From the NCBI RefSeq assembly GCF_001412655.1, contig NZ_CP012996.1, forward strand, positions 3,844,001 to 3,908,000: DNA of 64,000 nucleotides, given 5' to 3'. Below, piece after piece: positions 54,664 through 63,521 of the stretch. This DNA is from Pedobacter sp. PACM 27299. Lineage in GTDB: Bacteria; Bacteroidota; Bacteroidia; Sphingobacteriales; Sphingobacteriaceae. The position numbers and the translations under genes are program-made. Numbering within the stretch: the first letter of the stretch is position 1; each line of letters starts with the position of its first letter. The notes below the pieces were generated by a model, which was given only the letters and a program-made list of their open reading frames with translations, was not told where the DNA came from and ran no database searches.

Positions 54664-55767
54664 TTACTGGGTTAACTGCCTCAAATGATGATCATCTGAT
54701 TTCAAGTAAACATTGAAAACGGCTCCCTTTCCAGGCTCACTATCCACCGTAACTTTGCCCCCGGCAAGTGCCACGATCGTATTTACCAAATAAAGTCCCA
54801 CTCCTGATCCTTCAGCCTGTAGGTTTATGCGGTTAAATTTTTCAAATATGGATTGCTGTGCAGCTTTTGGGATTCCTATGCCATTATCAGCCACACTGAT
54901 GACTATATATCCATTTTCGCGAAAGGATTTGATCACGATTTCAGGACTTCGATCTGATGGTGTATATTTAATTGCATTATTTATAAGGTTGTAAATTACA
55001 CTGCGAAGTTTTCTTCTGATAAATGTAACTTCAGAACTGTGAATCTGTTGCTTGATCACTGCATCCCTTTCTAAAATCTGTGGTGCAAGTGCCAGTTTTA
55101 CATCTTCAATGATATTATGTAGATCCAATAACTCAGGCTTTGCCTGGTATTTGTCTTTTTGCCAGCGGGTATCCACAAGATCTCCAACTACCTTTTTCAT
55201 TTCCAGCAAGCTGTTTTCAATATTTTGCAGCAGTGCAGGGAAATTCTCCATGCCCTTTTCTGGCATTTTTTTGAGTACATGAATCGTTAATCCCAATGCG
55301 AAAATTGGGTTTTTCAGATCGTGGGCAATGGTATCTAATAAAAGTTCGTGTTCTGTAATCAGCTTCTCCTGCTCCTTGAGGTCGTTGATCCTTGGAGTGA
55401 TGTCTACGAAAGTGATGATCACGCCATTGGTCTTGTTTTCTTTTCTTACCAGATATGGCAGGATATTCATCTGATACCAGCGCATGTCGGTGGTTTGAAT
55501 TTCCTTTTCCAGAATTTCACCGGTATCAATTACGGTCTTAATGTTTTCCATAATAGTAGGAAACCTAAAGTTGTCCCTGATTTTTTCAAAGGGCATTCCG
55601 ATGAACTCTGCTTCAAGCTTAAAATGCTTCATCGCAGGTGGAGTAAACTTTCTAAGGATAAGCTGCGCATCTACGAAAAGCTGAGGGATTATGGTATTAC
55701 TGAAATAATTCTCCAAATCTTCATTAAGATCGATTAATGCGATGGTTTGTTCATTTTGAGTTGTCAT
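54664..55767 (-). CDS. PAS sensor histidine kinase
   Basis: A 367-residue soluble kinase. A single PAS domain lies at about 20-130 (EKIRDNFRFPTIMENIKTVI, then VRKENKTNGVIITFVDITPR). HisKA follows at about 140-205 with the H-box LLDTIAHDLKNPIFALGLT. HATPase_c contains NLINNAIKYTPSD, SVADNGIGIPKAA and GSGVGLYLVNTIV. The PAS region resembles the linker domain of CheB/CheR-type fusion proteins, though no such enzyme is attached. It is on the minus strand with the kinase at 55983, about 215 bp away. Confidence 0.88.
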   Translation of the reverse strand: MTTQNEQTIALIDLNEDLENYFSNTIIPQLFVDAQLILRKFTPPAMKHFKLEAEFIGMPFEKIRDNFRFPTIMENIKTVIDTGEILEKEIQTTDMRWYQMNILPYLVRKENKTNGVIITFVDITPRINDLKEQEKLITEHELLLDTIAHDLKNPIFALGLTIHVLKKMPEKGMENFPALLQNIENSLLEMKKVVGDLVDTRWQKDKYQAKPELLDLHNIIEDVKLALAPQILERDAVIKQQIHSSEVTFIRRKLRSVIYNLINNAIKYTPSDRSPEIVIKSFRENGYIVISVADNGIGIPKAAQQSIFEKFNRINLQAEGSGVGLYLVNTIVALAGGKVTVDSEPGKGAVFNVYLKSDDHHLRQLTQ

Positions 55768-55982
55768 GTCTGTTTAGAGTGTTCGCTTTTTATAAATTAC
55801 AATGTTTAAACAAGTATTGCGAAATATAGTTTTACTGCTCCCATTAAAGAAATTTTTCTACCATCAATCTTTTTTAACTATTCATCCATGAAGGCATGCA
55901 GCACAAGGAGCGTTGATGCACCTGGAAACTCTTTCGTTTGATGATTCGTTTCATTTTTTCTTTAGAAAGTATTTTGCTAATC

Positions 55983-58301
55983 CTACTCTTGATGGGCTGT
56001 TAAATAGATGGAAAACACAGCGCCCTTGCCCGGTTCACTTTCCACAGCAATCCTGCCGCCATGTCTGGAAACAATATTGTGCACTAAGAACAAGCCAATG
56101 CCAAATCCACTATAATATTTCTCGTTCTGCCCTTCCACCCTGAAAAAGCGTTCAAAGATTTTTCTCTGGTCTTTCTCTTCAATTCCGATTCCATAATCTT
56201 TGATCGCTACTTGCACTTCATCACCAATTTGCAGCACTGAAATATCAACTACATCACTGGAAGGGGAATATTTGATGGCATTGGAAATTAAATTGATCAG
56301 CACCTGACTCATGCGATCTCTATCTGCAGTAACCTCTAGCCCTGTTCCCAGGTCTAGATGGAAGAAACGATGCTGATGACTCAAACGGAAATCCTCCACT
56401 ACCTCCAACACTAGACCATCAACCGAAAAACGTTCCATCTTTAAATCCATCCGACCGGCATCAATCCTGCTCAAATCCAGCATATCACCAATGAGCCCGG
56501 TCAGCTGTAACAGGAGTACATCCATCCGCGATAGAGAAGAATTGAGCTTATCTAGAAACTTAGAACCTGTTTCCCGGGCAAGTAACCTCAATAGCAGCTG
56601 CACATGCCCCTTAATCGAAGTAACCGGAGTTCTTAGTTCATGACTCAGCATACTCACGAAATCACTCTTACGCTGTTCTTCTTCTTTAAGCGCCTGAATA
56701 TTAGTTGTAGAGCCCACCCACATGGTAATATTTCTATGCTCATCCAAAACTGGTGAGGCTACATTAAGGTGCCAGATGTACTCACCATCGATATTTTTGA
56801 AACGCATTTCAGAAATGTGGGGAACACCTTTTTGAGAGGCTTCCGCAAGTCCGTCCTGGAAAGCAGGGATCTCCTCAGGATGCATCATCTGGTGATAACC
56901 GAAGTCTCGAAGACTTTCAAAGTCCATTCCAGCATAATCCAGCCATTGTTTATTAAAGAAAGTTACCTCTCCATTAGGGAGTGTATTGGAAATCTTGGCG
57001 GGCACCAGATCGGCGAGCCTTCTAAAATGCTGCTCGCTTTTTTCTACCAGCTTTCTCGAATTTACCTGCTCTGTAACGTCTACAGCGACCACAAGAATAT
57101 CCGATACGCGACCATCCAAACCGTCGACCGGCTGATAAACCACATTAAAAAACAGCTCTTTCAGCACTCCGTTATGCTCCAGCATTGCCCCGATCTCACT
57201 CGCATTGAAAGCTACTCCTGAGGTATAAACTTCGTCAAGTATCGCTGGAAAAGGCTGCCCTTTGAGTTCAGGAAGGGCTTTATAAAGCGGAAGCCCGATG
57301 ATGTCTTTTGTTTTTCCCCAAACCTGTAAAATCCGCTGATTGGCAGTTTCTACCAGCAGTTCCCTACCATGGAGTACGCCGATTGCAACCGGAGCCTCCT
57401 GGATCAGAAACTTAAAGCGCGCCTCACTTTGGGCCAGCAGATGATTTGCAATGGAAAGCTGAGCATTAGCTGAGCTGAGTTCTTCCGCATATTTCTCCAA
57501 TAACCGCTTGGAAAACACCCGATCGGTGATCTCAAAAGACATCACCAATACCCCATTTCTATTCCCTTCCAGATCTAACAGCGGCTGATAAGTATAGTCT
57601 ACATAAGTTTCGCGTATACTGCCATCTGACATTGTAAAAAGCACCTGACTTTCCTTCACATCAATCACCTCACCTGTTGCCATGACCTGAAGCAATTGTC
57701 CGGCAAAAGGTTGATCGGCAAGGTCTGGCAAGATCTCCAGAAAAGGTCTCCCTACTACTTCCTCCCGTGATTTTTTCCAGTAATCCAGGTTCGTATCATT
57801 GATCATTTCCACAACAAGATCCTTTCCCCGAATCACCACCACGGAAGCCGGCAGCATATTCAATATCTGTTTAAGATTGTCGGTGGCCTGATCAGAATCC
57901 AGTCTGCTTTCGCATTTCACCTGTTTATGGTTTGGTTTCTCCAGAATCCAGACACTCAGTTTACTGATCGCAGCCCCTTCATCCTGCACAGGAGCATAGA
58001 TCAAGCTGACTTGAATTTCTTCGTCCTTTCCATGACGCTGCAGCTTAAGCTCAACGTCATCGGTAGTATAGGTTTCGCCAGTATTGACGATGTCAAGGAG
58101 TGCCTCTTTATATTTCCTTTGCAGCTGTGCAAAAGGTTCCAGAAAAGACTTTCCAAGGACCTCTTCTTTTCCGATCCCGGTGATTTCTACAAATTTATCA
58201 TTCACCATTTCTACCAGAAGGCCGTCAACGTTTAGGACACAAATACCTATAGGAGCACTATCAACTATGGTTTTCAACAAAGGATTGTCTGTTAAGTTCA
58301 T
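55983..58301 (-). CDS. Four-PAS sensor histidine kinase
   Basis: A 772-residue soluble kinase. PAS domains lie at about 5-125, 145-270 (ILPDLADQPFAGQLL), 300-420 (PLYKALPELKGQPFPAILD) and 425-545 (TFFNKQWLDYAGMDFESLRD). HisKA with MLSHELRTPVTSIKGHV near 553 and HATPase_c (NLISNAIKYSPSS, IKDYGIGIEE, SGFGIGLFLVHNI) complete it. The third PAS is a clear paralogue of that in the kinase at 27284-29248. Repeated PAS motifs within the one protein suggest domain duplication. The cue is unknown. Confidence 0.9.
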   Translation of the reverse strand: MNLTDNPLLKTIVDSAPIGICVLNVDGLLVEMVNDKFVEITGIGKEEVLGKSFLEPFAQLQRKYKEALLDIVNTGETYTTDDVELKLQRHGKDEEIQVSLIYAPVQDEGAAISKLSVWILEKPNHKQVKCESRLDSDQATDNLKQILNMLPASVVVIRGKDLVVEMINDTNLDYWKKSREEVVGRPFLEILPDLADQPFAGQLLQVMATGEVIDVKESQVLFTMSDGSIRETYVDYTYQPLLDLEGNRNGVLVMSFEITDRVFSKRLLEKYAEELSSANAQLSIANHLLAQSEARFKFLIQEAPVAIGVLHGRELLVETANQRILQVWGKTKDIIGLPLYKALPELKGQPFPAILDEVYTSGVAFNASEIGAMLEHNGVLKELFFNVVYQPVDGLDGRVSDILVVAVDVTEQVNSRKLVEKSEQHFRRLADLVPAKISNTLPNGEVTFFNKQWLDYAGMDFESLRDFGYHQMMHPEEIPAFQDGLAEASQKGVPHISEMRFKNIDGEYIWHLNVASPVLDEHRNITMWVGSTTNIQALKEEEQRKSDFVSMLSHELRTPVTSIKGHVQLLLRLLARETGSKFLDKLNSSLSRMDVLLLQLTGLIGDMLDLSRIDAGRMDLKMERFSVDGLVLEVVEDFRLSHQHRFFHLDLGTGLEVTADRDRMSQVLINLISNAIKYSPSSDVVDISVLQIGDEVQVAIKDYGIGIEEKDQRKIFERFFRVEGQNEKYYSGFGIGLFLVHNIVSRHGGRIAVESEPGKGAVFSIYLTAHQE

Positions 58302-58436
58302 TCGTAATTAAAAAAACGCTAAGGTAAGCTAATAAACACCTAAACCAATAAATGGGATTTTGTTAAAATGAAACCTTTCCATTTGGGGGCTGTTATTCAA
58401 TATAAACATCATCTATAATAAACAAAATCTATAAAA

Positions 58437-58898
58437 ATGGAAAACACAGCAATTAACTCAGAAATCCTTAACGACCTCATTCAAATTAATAACGATCGTG
58501 TAGCAGGCTATGAAAAAGCACTTTCTGAATTATCAGATCAAGATAGCGACTTAAGGTCCCTATTTTCGGAAATGATCAGGCAGAGTAAACAGCATAAAGC
58601 CACACTGACACAAGAAGTGCAGGTATTGGGCAGCAGTGCAGAAACCGCCAGTACAACTACATCTGGAAAAATCTATAGAGCCTGGATGGATTTAAAAGCA
58701 GTTTTCACAGGCAATGACCGTGAAACGGTGTTAAACAATTGCGAATTTGGTGAAGATGCTGCTCAAAAAGCATACAAAACGGCTTTAGAAGCAGACGGAC
58801 TTTCTGTACACCTGAAAAACATTATTTCTGAACAAAAAGCAGATTTATACAGCTCACACAACAAGATAAAAGAACTTAGAGATCGCGTATCTTCTTAG
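58437..58898 (+). CDS. PA2169/DUF2383 four-helix-bundle protein
   Basis: A 153-residue protein of the DUF2383/PA2169 group: ILNDLIQINNDRVAGYEKAL at the start, SEMIRQSKQHKATLTQEV, then SGKIYRAWMDLKAVFTG and ILLNNCE-type CEFGEDAAQKAYKTALEAD. It is predicted to fold as a ferritin-like four-helix bundle, but metal ligands are incomplete. Members occur with stress proteins such as the DUF892 protein encoded at 26210-26797. A clear terminator follows. Confidence 0.88.
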   Translation: MENTAINSEILNDLIQINNDRVAGYEKALSELSDQDSDLRSLFSEMIRQSKQHKATLTQEVQVLGSSAETASTTTSGKIYRAWMDLKAVFTGNDRETVLNNCEFGEDAAQKAYKTALEADGLSVHLKNIISEQKADLYSSHNKIKELRDRVSS

Positions 58899-58921
58899 TT
58901 TATCTTAGAACTGAATCTATA

Positions 58922-58956
58922 AAGAAAGATCGTTATTCATCATAACGATCTTTCTT
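58922..58956. terminator. Terminator after the DUF2383 gene
   Basis: A perfect 15-bp stem (58922-58936 with 58942-58956) around a 5-base loop, 23 bp after the stop codon, A-rich left and T-rich right. Confidence 0.85.
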
Positions 58957-59085
58957 ATGTTAACGTTTTTCAACTTCGGATAGTTCAAGCCTATTTAACT
59001 CAAGTTGATGACTAAATAGCATATTTTAAAACAAATCATCCCAATAACAGTTAGAGAATAGCAAATAATCAATCGAAATTTATTT

Positions 59086-59721
59086 ATGGATTTTACAGTA
59101 GAATTGGAGGATATGGTGGCTATGCTAGTTTCCATTATATGTGGTGGTGCAATTGGGTTTGAGCGGGAATATAAAAACAAATCTGCAGGCTTTCGCACCA
59201 TCATTCTCATTTCCCTTGGCTCTACAATCTTCACCATAGTTTCTGGACATGGAGCTGGTGCAGACGATCGGATTTCGGCAAATATCATTACAGGAATAGG
59301 ATTTATCGGGGCCGGTGTAATCTTTAAAGACAAGATTTCCGTAAGGGGAATCACCACTGCCGCCGTCATCTGGACATCTGCAGCGATCGGAATGACCGCT
59401 GGTATTGGCTACCACGCCCTGGCCTTATGCCTAACGATCATCACACTGGCGGTGCTCTTAATGGTGACCAGTGTGGAGCGCATGATTGCTCAACTTCAAA
59501 AAGAGCAAATATTAAACGTCACATTTAGGAACCCAGACTTTCATCAAATTGATCATCTTGAAAATATCTTGAGCACCAAAAACCTTTCTTTGGAGCGTGT
59601 CGAAGTGTCAAAAGAAAATGATAAGCTCATGGCAGTATTCAAAGTCTCAGGTAAGAAAAAGTATTTGTTAGAAATGAATGAAACCCTTGCTACCATACCA
59701 GAAATTATAAGTTTTTCTTAA
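59086..59721 (+). CDS. MgtC/SapB family membrane protein
   Basis: A 211-residue protein. Residues 8-125 form the MgtC domain with four membrane segments, containing CGGAIGFEREYKNKSAGFRT, ITGIGFIGAGVIFKD and RGITTAAVIWTSAAIGMTAG, all family hallmarks. Residues 140-211 are a soluble ACT-like C-terminal domain. MgtC proteins are linked to growth at low magnesium and to control of ATP synthase in other bacteria; the function here is not shown. Confidence 0.92.
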   Translation: MDFTVELEDMVAMLVSIICGGAIGFEREYKNKSAGFRTIILISLGSTIFTIVSGHGAGADDRISANIITGIGFIGAGVIFKDKISVRGITTAAVIWTSAAIGMTAGIGYHALALCLTIITLAVLLMVTSVERMIAQLQKEQILNVTFRNPDFHQIDHLENILSTKNLSLERVEVSKENDKLMAVFKVSGKKKYLLEMNETLATIPEIISFS

Positions 59722-59822
59722 AAACAGGATTTAAGCCATAAATGGAGCGATCTTTGTCTACAGATCTTGTTTAAGAGGCTTATTGCTATTCTCCGAAATT
59801 CCAAATTCATATTTATTGCCCT

Positions 59823-61064
59823 ATGAGCCATTTAAGACCTTGTATTAAGATTTGCTTCCTGATGATGCTGTTTCCCTTTGTGGTCAATGCGCAGAATGCA
59901 GGAGATGTACTGCCGCAAAACAATCAGGTGCTCGATACGGCAAAACAAACAGACCTGATTGATCTTGCCAAGTCTATTTTTCACATTAAACCTGGAAAAA
60001 TAAAGGAACAAAGGGGAAAGCAGATTTACTTCTCCATATTACCTATAGGAGGAACAGTACCAGGGGGATCTGGCAGAGCTTTGATCACCAGCACAACTGC
60101 TGCTATGTATCTTGGACCAAAGGCCAGCACCAATCTATCCACCGCCACTTTTACGCCCTATTGGAACTTTGGCAGCCGCTTTGGCCTGCCCATTCGAAGC
60201 AACATCTGGCTTCCTGATAATACCTGGCTGATCCAGGGAGATACCCGCTTTTTAGTTTACCCGCAATATACCTGGGGCCTGGGCAATAGTCACAGTGAAC
60301 AGGAGAAGGTACTGGTAGACTATAAATACATTCGCTTTTATCAGAATGCACTGAAACGCATCCGCCCCTACTTTTACGCCGGATTGGGTTACAATCTGGA
60401 TTATCGATTTAACATTAAACCTGAAAGTGCGGATATAGACCTGGCCAACTATACCGGTTATAAGTATGGTACAGGCAGCAATTCAGTTTCCTCAGGGCTG
60501 AGTTTAAATCTCGTCTATGATACCCGCAGCAATGCCATAAATCCGCTGCCTGGAATGTACGCCAATCTGGTATACCGGATCAACCCTACGTATTTGGGCA
60601 GCAACAATACCTGGAGGTCTTTGTACCTGGATGTAAGGAAATACATTTCCATGAACAAGGAAAACCCGAATCAGCAGAATACCCTTGCCTTCTGGTCTTA
60701 TTTCTGGGCGGCACTGGATTCCAAAACACCATACCTTGATTTACCAAGCACAGGCTGGGATCCTTACAACCGATCGGCAAGAGGCATAGACCAGAACCGC
60801 TATAGGGGAAGAAGCCTTTTTTACCTGGAAAGTGAATACAGGCGTGACATCACCAGGAACGGCTTAGTTGGATTTGTGGTGTTTGCCAATGTCAATAGTG
60901 TTAGTGTGAGCAAAACACAGGCCTTATTTTCGTCCTGGAAACCCGCCGCAGGAACCGGACTCCGTCTGAAATTCAATAAAGGATCCAATACCAATATTGG
61001 CATCGACTATGGCATGAGCAAGGGCTACAAAAGTTTATCGTTTAATCTTGGAGAGACATTTTAA
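59823..61064 (+). CDS. Omp85-type outer-membrane barrel without POTRA domains
   Basis: A 413-residue protein with a signal peptide (to about residue 23, VVNAQ). The mature protein begins with a short linker (TDLIDLAKSIFHIKPGK) and then a surface-antigen (BamA/TamA-like) beta-barrel. FSILPIGGTVPGGSG, the strand motif SLNLVYDTRSNAINPLPG and the near C-terminal GTGLRLKFN are recognisable, as is the aromatic end LGETF. No POTRA repeats precede the barrel, so it is not a BamA or TamA orthologue. Short barrels of this type are common in Bacteroidota and their clients are unknown. Confidence 0.85.
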   Translation: MSHLRPCIKICFLMMLFPFVVNAQNAGDVLPQNNQVLDTAKQTDLIDLAKSIFHIKPGKIKEQRGKQIYFSILPIGGTVPGGSGRALITSTTAAMYLGPKASTNLSTATFTPYWNFGSRFGLPIRSNIWLPDNTWLIQGDTRFLVYPQYTWGLGNSHSEQEKVLVDYKYIRFYQNALKRIRPYFYAGLGYNLDYRFNIKPESADIDLANYTGYKYGTGSNSVSSGLSLNLVYDTRSNAINPLPGMYANLVYRINPTYLGSNNTWRSLYLDVRKYISMNKENPNQQNTLAFWSYFWAALDSKTPYLDLPSTGWDPYNRSARGIDQNRYRGRSLFYLESEYRRDITRNGLVGFVVFANVNSVSVSKTQALFSSWKPAAGTGLRLKFNKGSNTNIGIDYGMSKGYKSLSFNLGETF

Positions 61065-61179
61065 ACTTAGGGCATCAGCCTAATTGAGCCATACAGACAA
61101 GTAAATTGAGCCGTATGAGAAATGGCCGGCAAACAAAAACTGATGATCTTTGATTTGTTAAAATATAACAATACCAGCT

Positions 61180-62151
61180 ATGGAACAGATCACAAAAATA
61201 AAACTTGGCAAAAACGGTCCGCTAGTATCTAAACTAGGCTTGGGCTGCATGCGCATGTCGTCGATTTATGGAGGCCCTGCCCCTGATGAAACGGAAAGCA
61301 TCGCTACTATTCATGCCGCATTGGATAATGGTATAAATTTTTTGAATACTGGTGATTTTTATGCGGCAGGCCATAACGAACTGCTCGTAGGCAAAGCCAT
61401 CAAAGACCGAAGGGATGATGCCTTCATCAGCGTTAAATTTGGAGCAATTTTCTACAATGGCCAATGGTTAGGTCTCGACCTGCGTCCGAATGCGATAAAG
61501 AATTTCATCAACTACTCCTTAGTACGTTTGGGGATAGATACTATTGATCTTTATCAACCTTGCAGATTAGACAACAGTGTTCCTTTAGAAGAGGTGATTG
61601 GTACTGTTGCTGATCTCATCAAAGAAGGAAAAGTGCGTCAGCTCGGTGTTTCTGAAATTACTGCAGATCAACTGCGCAAAGCGAACAGCATCCACCCGGT
61701 AAGTGCTTTAGAGATAGGTTATTCCTTGGCAGATCGCCAGATAGAAAGCGATTTACTACCTGCGGCGAAAGAGTTGGGCATAGCGGTAGTTGCTTTCGCA
61801 AATACTGCAGAAGGCTTGCTGACCGGTACAATGAAGGCGCCTCTCGCAGCTGATGCCTACCAGGGTCATTTCTCGCGTTTTCAGGGAGAAAATCTGATTA
61901 AAAATCTGGAAAAAGTTGAGGTCTTAAAGGCAATGGCAAGGGAGAAAGGATTTACGCCAACTCAACTTGCAATTGCCTGGGTAAACGCGCAAGGTGATCA
62001 TATCATGCCATTGGTGAGCATGAGCCGCAGATCCCGCTTACAGGAAAACCTCAAAGCAATGGAGATCGCATTCAATGCGGAAGAGATGAATACCCTGAAT
62101 CAGCATTTTGCACCAGGGGCAATAATTGGCAGCACTTATCTACAGCGATAA
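61180..62151 (+). CDS. Aldo/keto reductase
   Basis: A 323-residue TIM-barrel NADPH-dependent oxidoreductase. Family motifs: KLGLGCMRMSSIYGG, NGINFLNTGDFYAAGHNE with the catalytic tyrosine, ISVKFGA with the catalytic lysine, and DLIKEGKVRQLGVSEI. The usual active-site histidine of the L-x-x-H motif is replaced: DLYQPCRLD has P-C where most members have H. Related sub-families also lack it, so activity is still likely. A terminator and then an AraC regulator follow in the same direction; the pair may be functionally linked. Confidence 0.9.
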   Translation: MEQITKIKLGKNGPLVSKLGLGCMRMSSIYGGPAPDETESIATIHAALDNGINFLNTGDFYAAGHNELLVGKAIKDRRDDAFISVKFGAIFYNGQWLGLDLRPNAIKNFINYSLVRLGIDTIDLYQPCRLDNSVPLEEVIGTVADLIKEGKVRQLGVSEITADQLRKANSIHPVSALEIGYSLADRQIESDLLPAAKELGIAVVAFANTAEGLLTGTMKAPLAADAYQGHFSRFQGENLIKNLEKVEVLKAMAREKGFTPTQLAIAWVNAQGDHIMPLVSMSRRSRLQENLKAMEIAFNAEEMNTLNQHFAPGAIIGSTYLQR

Positions 62152-62154
62152 TTA

Positions 62155-62185
62155 TTGGGGCTTAATTATTAAGCCCCAACTGTTT
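62155..62185 (+). terminator. Terminator after the aldo/keto reductase
   Basis: A perfect 11-bp stem (62155-62165 with 62169-62179), 3-base loop, followed by CTGTTTTA. It starts 4 bp after the stop codon and ends about 20 bp before the AraC gene start. Confidence 0.75.
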
Positions 62186-62199
62186 TATATCTTTATATC

Positions 62200-63009
62200 A
62201 TGACCAATCCGAATGAAATTATTCCTGGAGTACTCTTTTACTCCTATCTCTCTGCCATGAGAAAGGATAAAGTAGCCTTCCTGGAGCACAGCACCCTGGT
62301 ATTGCAGGTATCAGGTCGTTTTACAATGGAAACTGCCAGCGAAAAGTTCTCCATCACACAAGGTGAAATGCTGCTGATTCGAAGGAATCAACTGGGGGAG
62401 CTCACTAAGACTCCCTTAAATGGGGAGGACTACCAAACCATTGTCATTTGTCTTAAAGAAGAGCTGCTGAGAAAGATCGCGCTGGAAGAGCAATTAGAAA
62501 TAGGGAGAAAATACAGCGGCCCGAGCAATATCCTGATTCCCGGAAATGATTTTTTACAGGCCTACTTTCAATCGGTGATTCCTTATGTGCGTCATTCCGA
62601 AGAAAAGATTACCCATGCGGTGGGCATGCTGAAAGTAAAAGAAGTGGTACTTTTGCTGCTGCATACCATGCCTGAGCTTAAAGATTTTCTATTCGATTTC
62701 TCCGAACCCTATAAGATGGATCTGGAAAAGTTTATGCTGAACAATTTTCACTTTAATATCCCGGTTGAAAAGTTTGCAAGGCTCAGCGGGAGAAGCCTTG
62801 CAGGTTTTAAGCGCGACTTTCAGAAAACATTTTACACCTCACCCAGGCATTGGCTGCTGGATAAGCGGCTAATTGAAGCCCGCCATCTGATAGAAAAAAA
62901 GAACAGGAAACCCTCTTCAATTTATCTGGATCTTGGATTTGAAAGCCTATCGCATTTCTCGCACTCCTTTAAAAAAAAGTTTGGTAAAGCGCCAACCGAT
63001 CAGGTATAA
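62200..63009 (+). CDS. AraC family transcriptional regulator
   Basis: A 269-residue regulator. The N-terminal 160 residues form a cupin-like AraC_N-type domain (LVLQVSGRFTMETASEKFSI, EMLLIRRNQLGELTK) that probably binds an effector. The C-terminal double helix-turn-helix is clear: PVEKFARLSGRSLAGFKRDF and SSIYLDLGFESLSHFSHSFK, ending KKFGKAPTDQV. It follows the aldo/keto reductase gene by 48 bp with a terminator between, so it may regulate that gene and itself. The ligand is unknown. Confidence 0.9.
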   Translation: MTNPNEIIPGVLFYSYLSAMRKDKVAFLEHSTLVLQVSGRFTMETASEKFSITQGEMLLIRRNQLGELTKTPLNGEDYQTIVICLKEELLRKIALEEQLEIGRKYSGPSNILIPGNDFLQAYFQSVIPYVRHSEEKITHAVGMLKVKEVVLLLLHTMPELKDFLFDFSEPYKMDLEKFMLNNFHFNIPVEKFARLSGRSLAGFKRDFQKTFYTSPRHWLLDKRLIEARHLIEKKNRKPSSIYLDLGFESLSHFSHSFKKKFGKAPTDQV

Positions 63010-63058
63010 TGTCCTGGTTTCACCCTTCTTCTGCATCAGCCTTTAAACTACCTAATCA

Positions 63059-63499
63059 CTAGATTTCGGTTTCTAATCCTATTTTAAGAGACCAGGCTGT
63101 CAGTTCTACCTGCAGGTATAAACCCACATCAGCAGCAGTAAAAGCGGCCTCTGGCGGACACCAGCTATGAAAGCGAAGATGGCTTATGCCGTATGCTTTA
63201 ACCTTTCCAAAGACCTTTTCCATTGGAGGATATCCTGTTCATGGAAATATATTGCACTCCAGCATACCTCTTAAAAATAAAGGCTTATTATTGATTAGCA
63301 ATGTTACACCGTCACTGCTTAAAGTCCGAAAGGCAAAAGAAGTTGATGCGATATATAGCTGACTACCAGACTTTATCGACTCATTCAGCTGATATAAGGA
63401 AGGATTAAACTCATCCCATTCTTTGATCGGGCCATCATAAGTCAGGTACTTGACAATGCTGCTTTCTCCAGGTTTCAGTAATAATGAAAAATATGTCAT
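63059..63499 (-). pseudogene. Glycoside hydrolase family 2 fragment with in-frame stop
   Basis: The minus-strand frame from 63499 encodes EWDEFNPSLYQLNESIKSGS and LLINNKPLFLRGMLECNIFP, the Ig-like end and barrel start of a GH2 enzyme. It meets a TGA at 63239-63241. Without any frame change, the same frame then continues TGYPPMEKVF, AYGISHLRFHSWCPPEAAFT and YLQVELTAW, again GH2, to a TAG at 63059. Family members read straight through (CNIFP-x-TGYPP). The N-terminal sugar-binding domain and the catalytic half are absent. It is a remnant; neither piece could be an active enzyme. Confidence 0.75.
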
Positions 63500-63521
63500 T
63501 TATAACTTATATTTTCATGTT

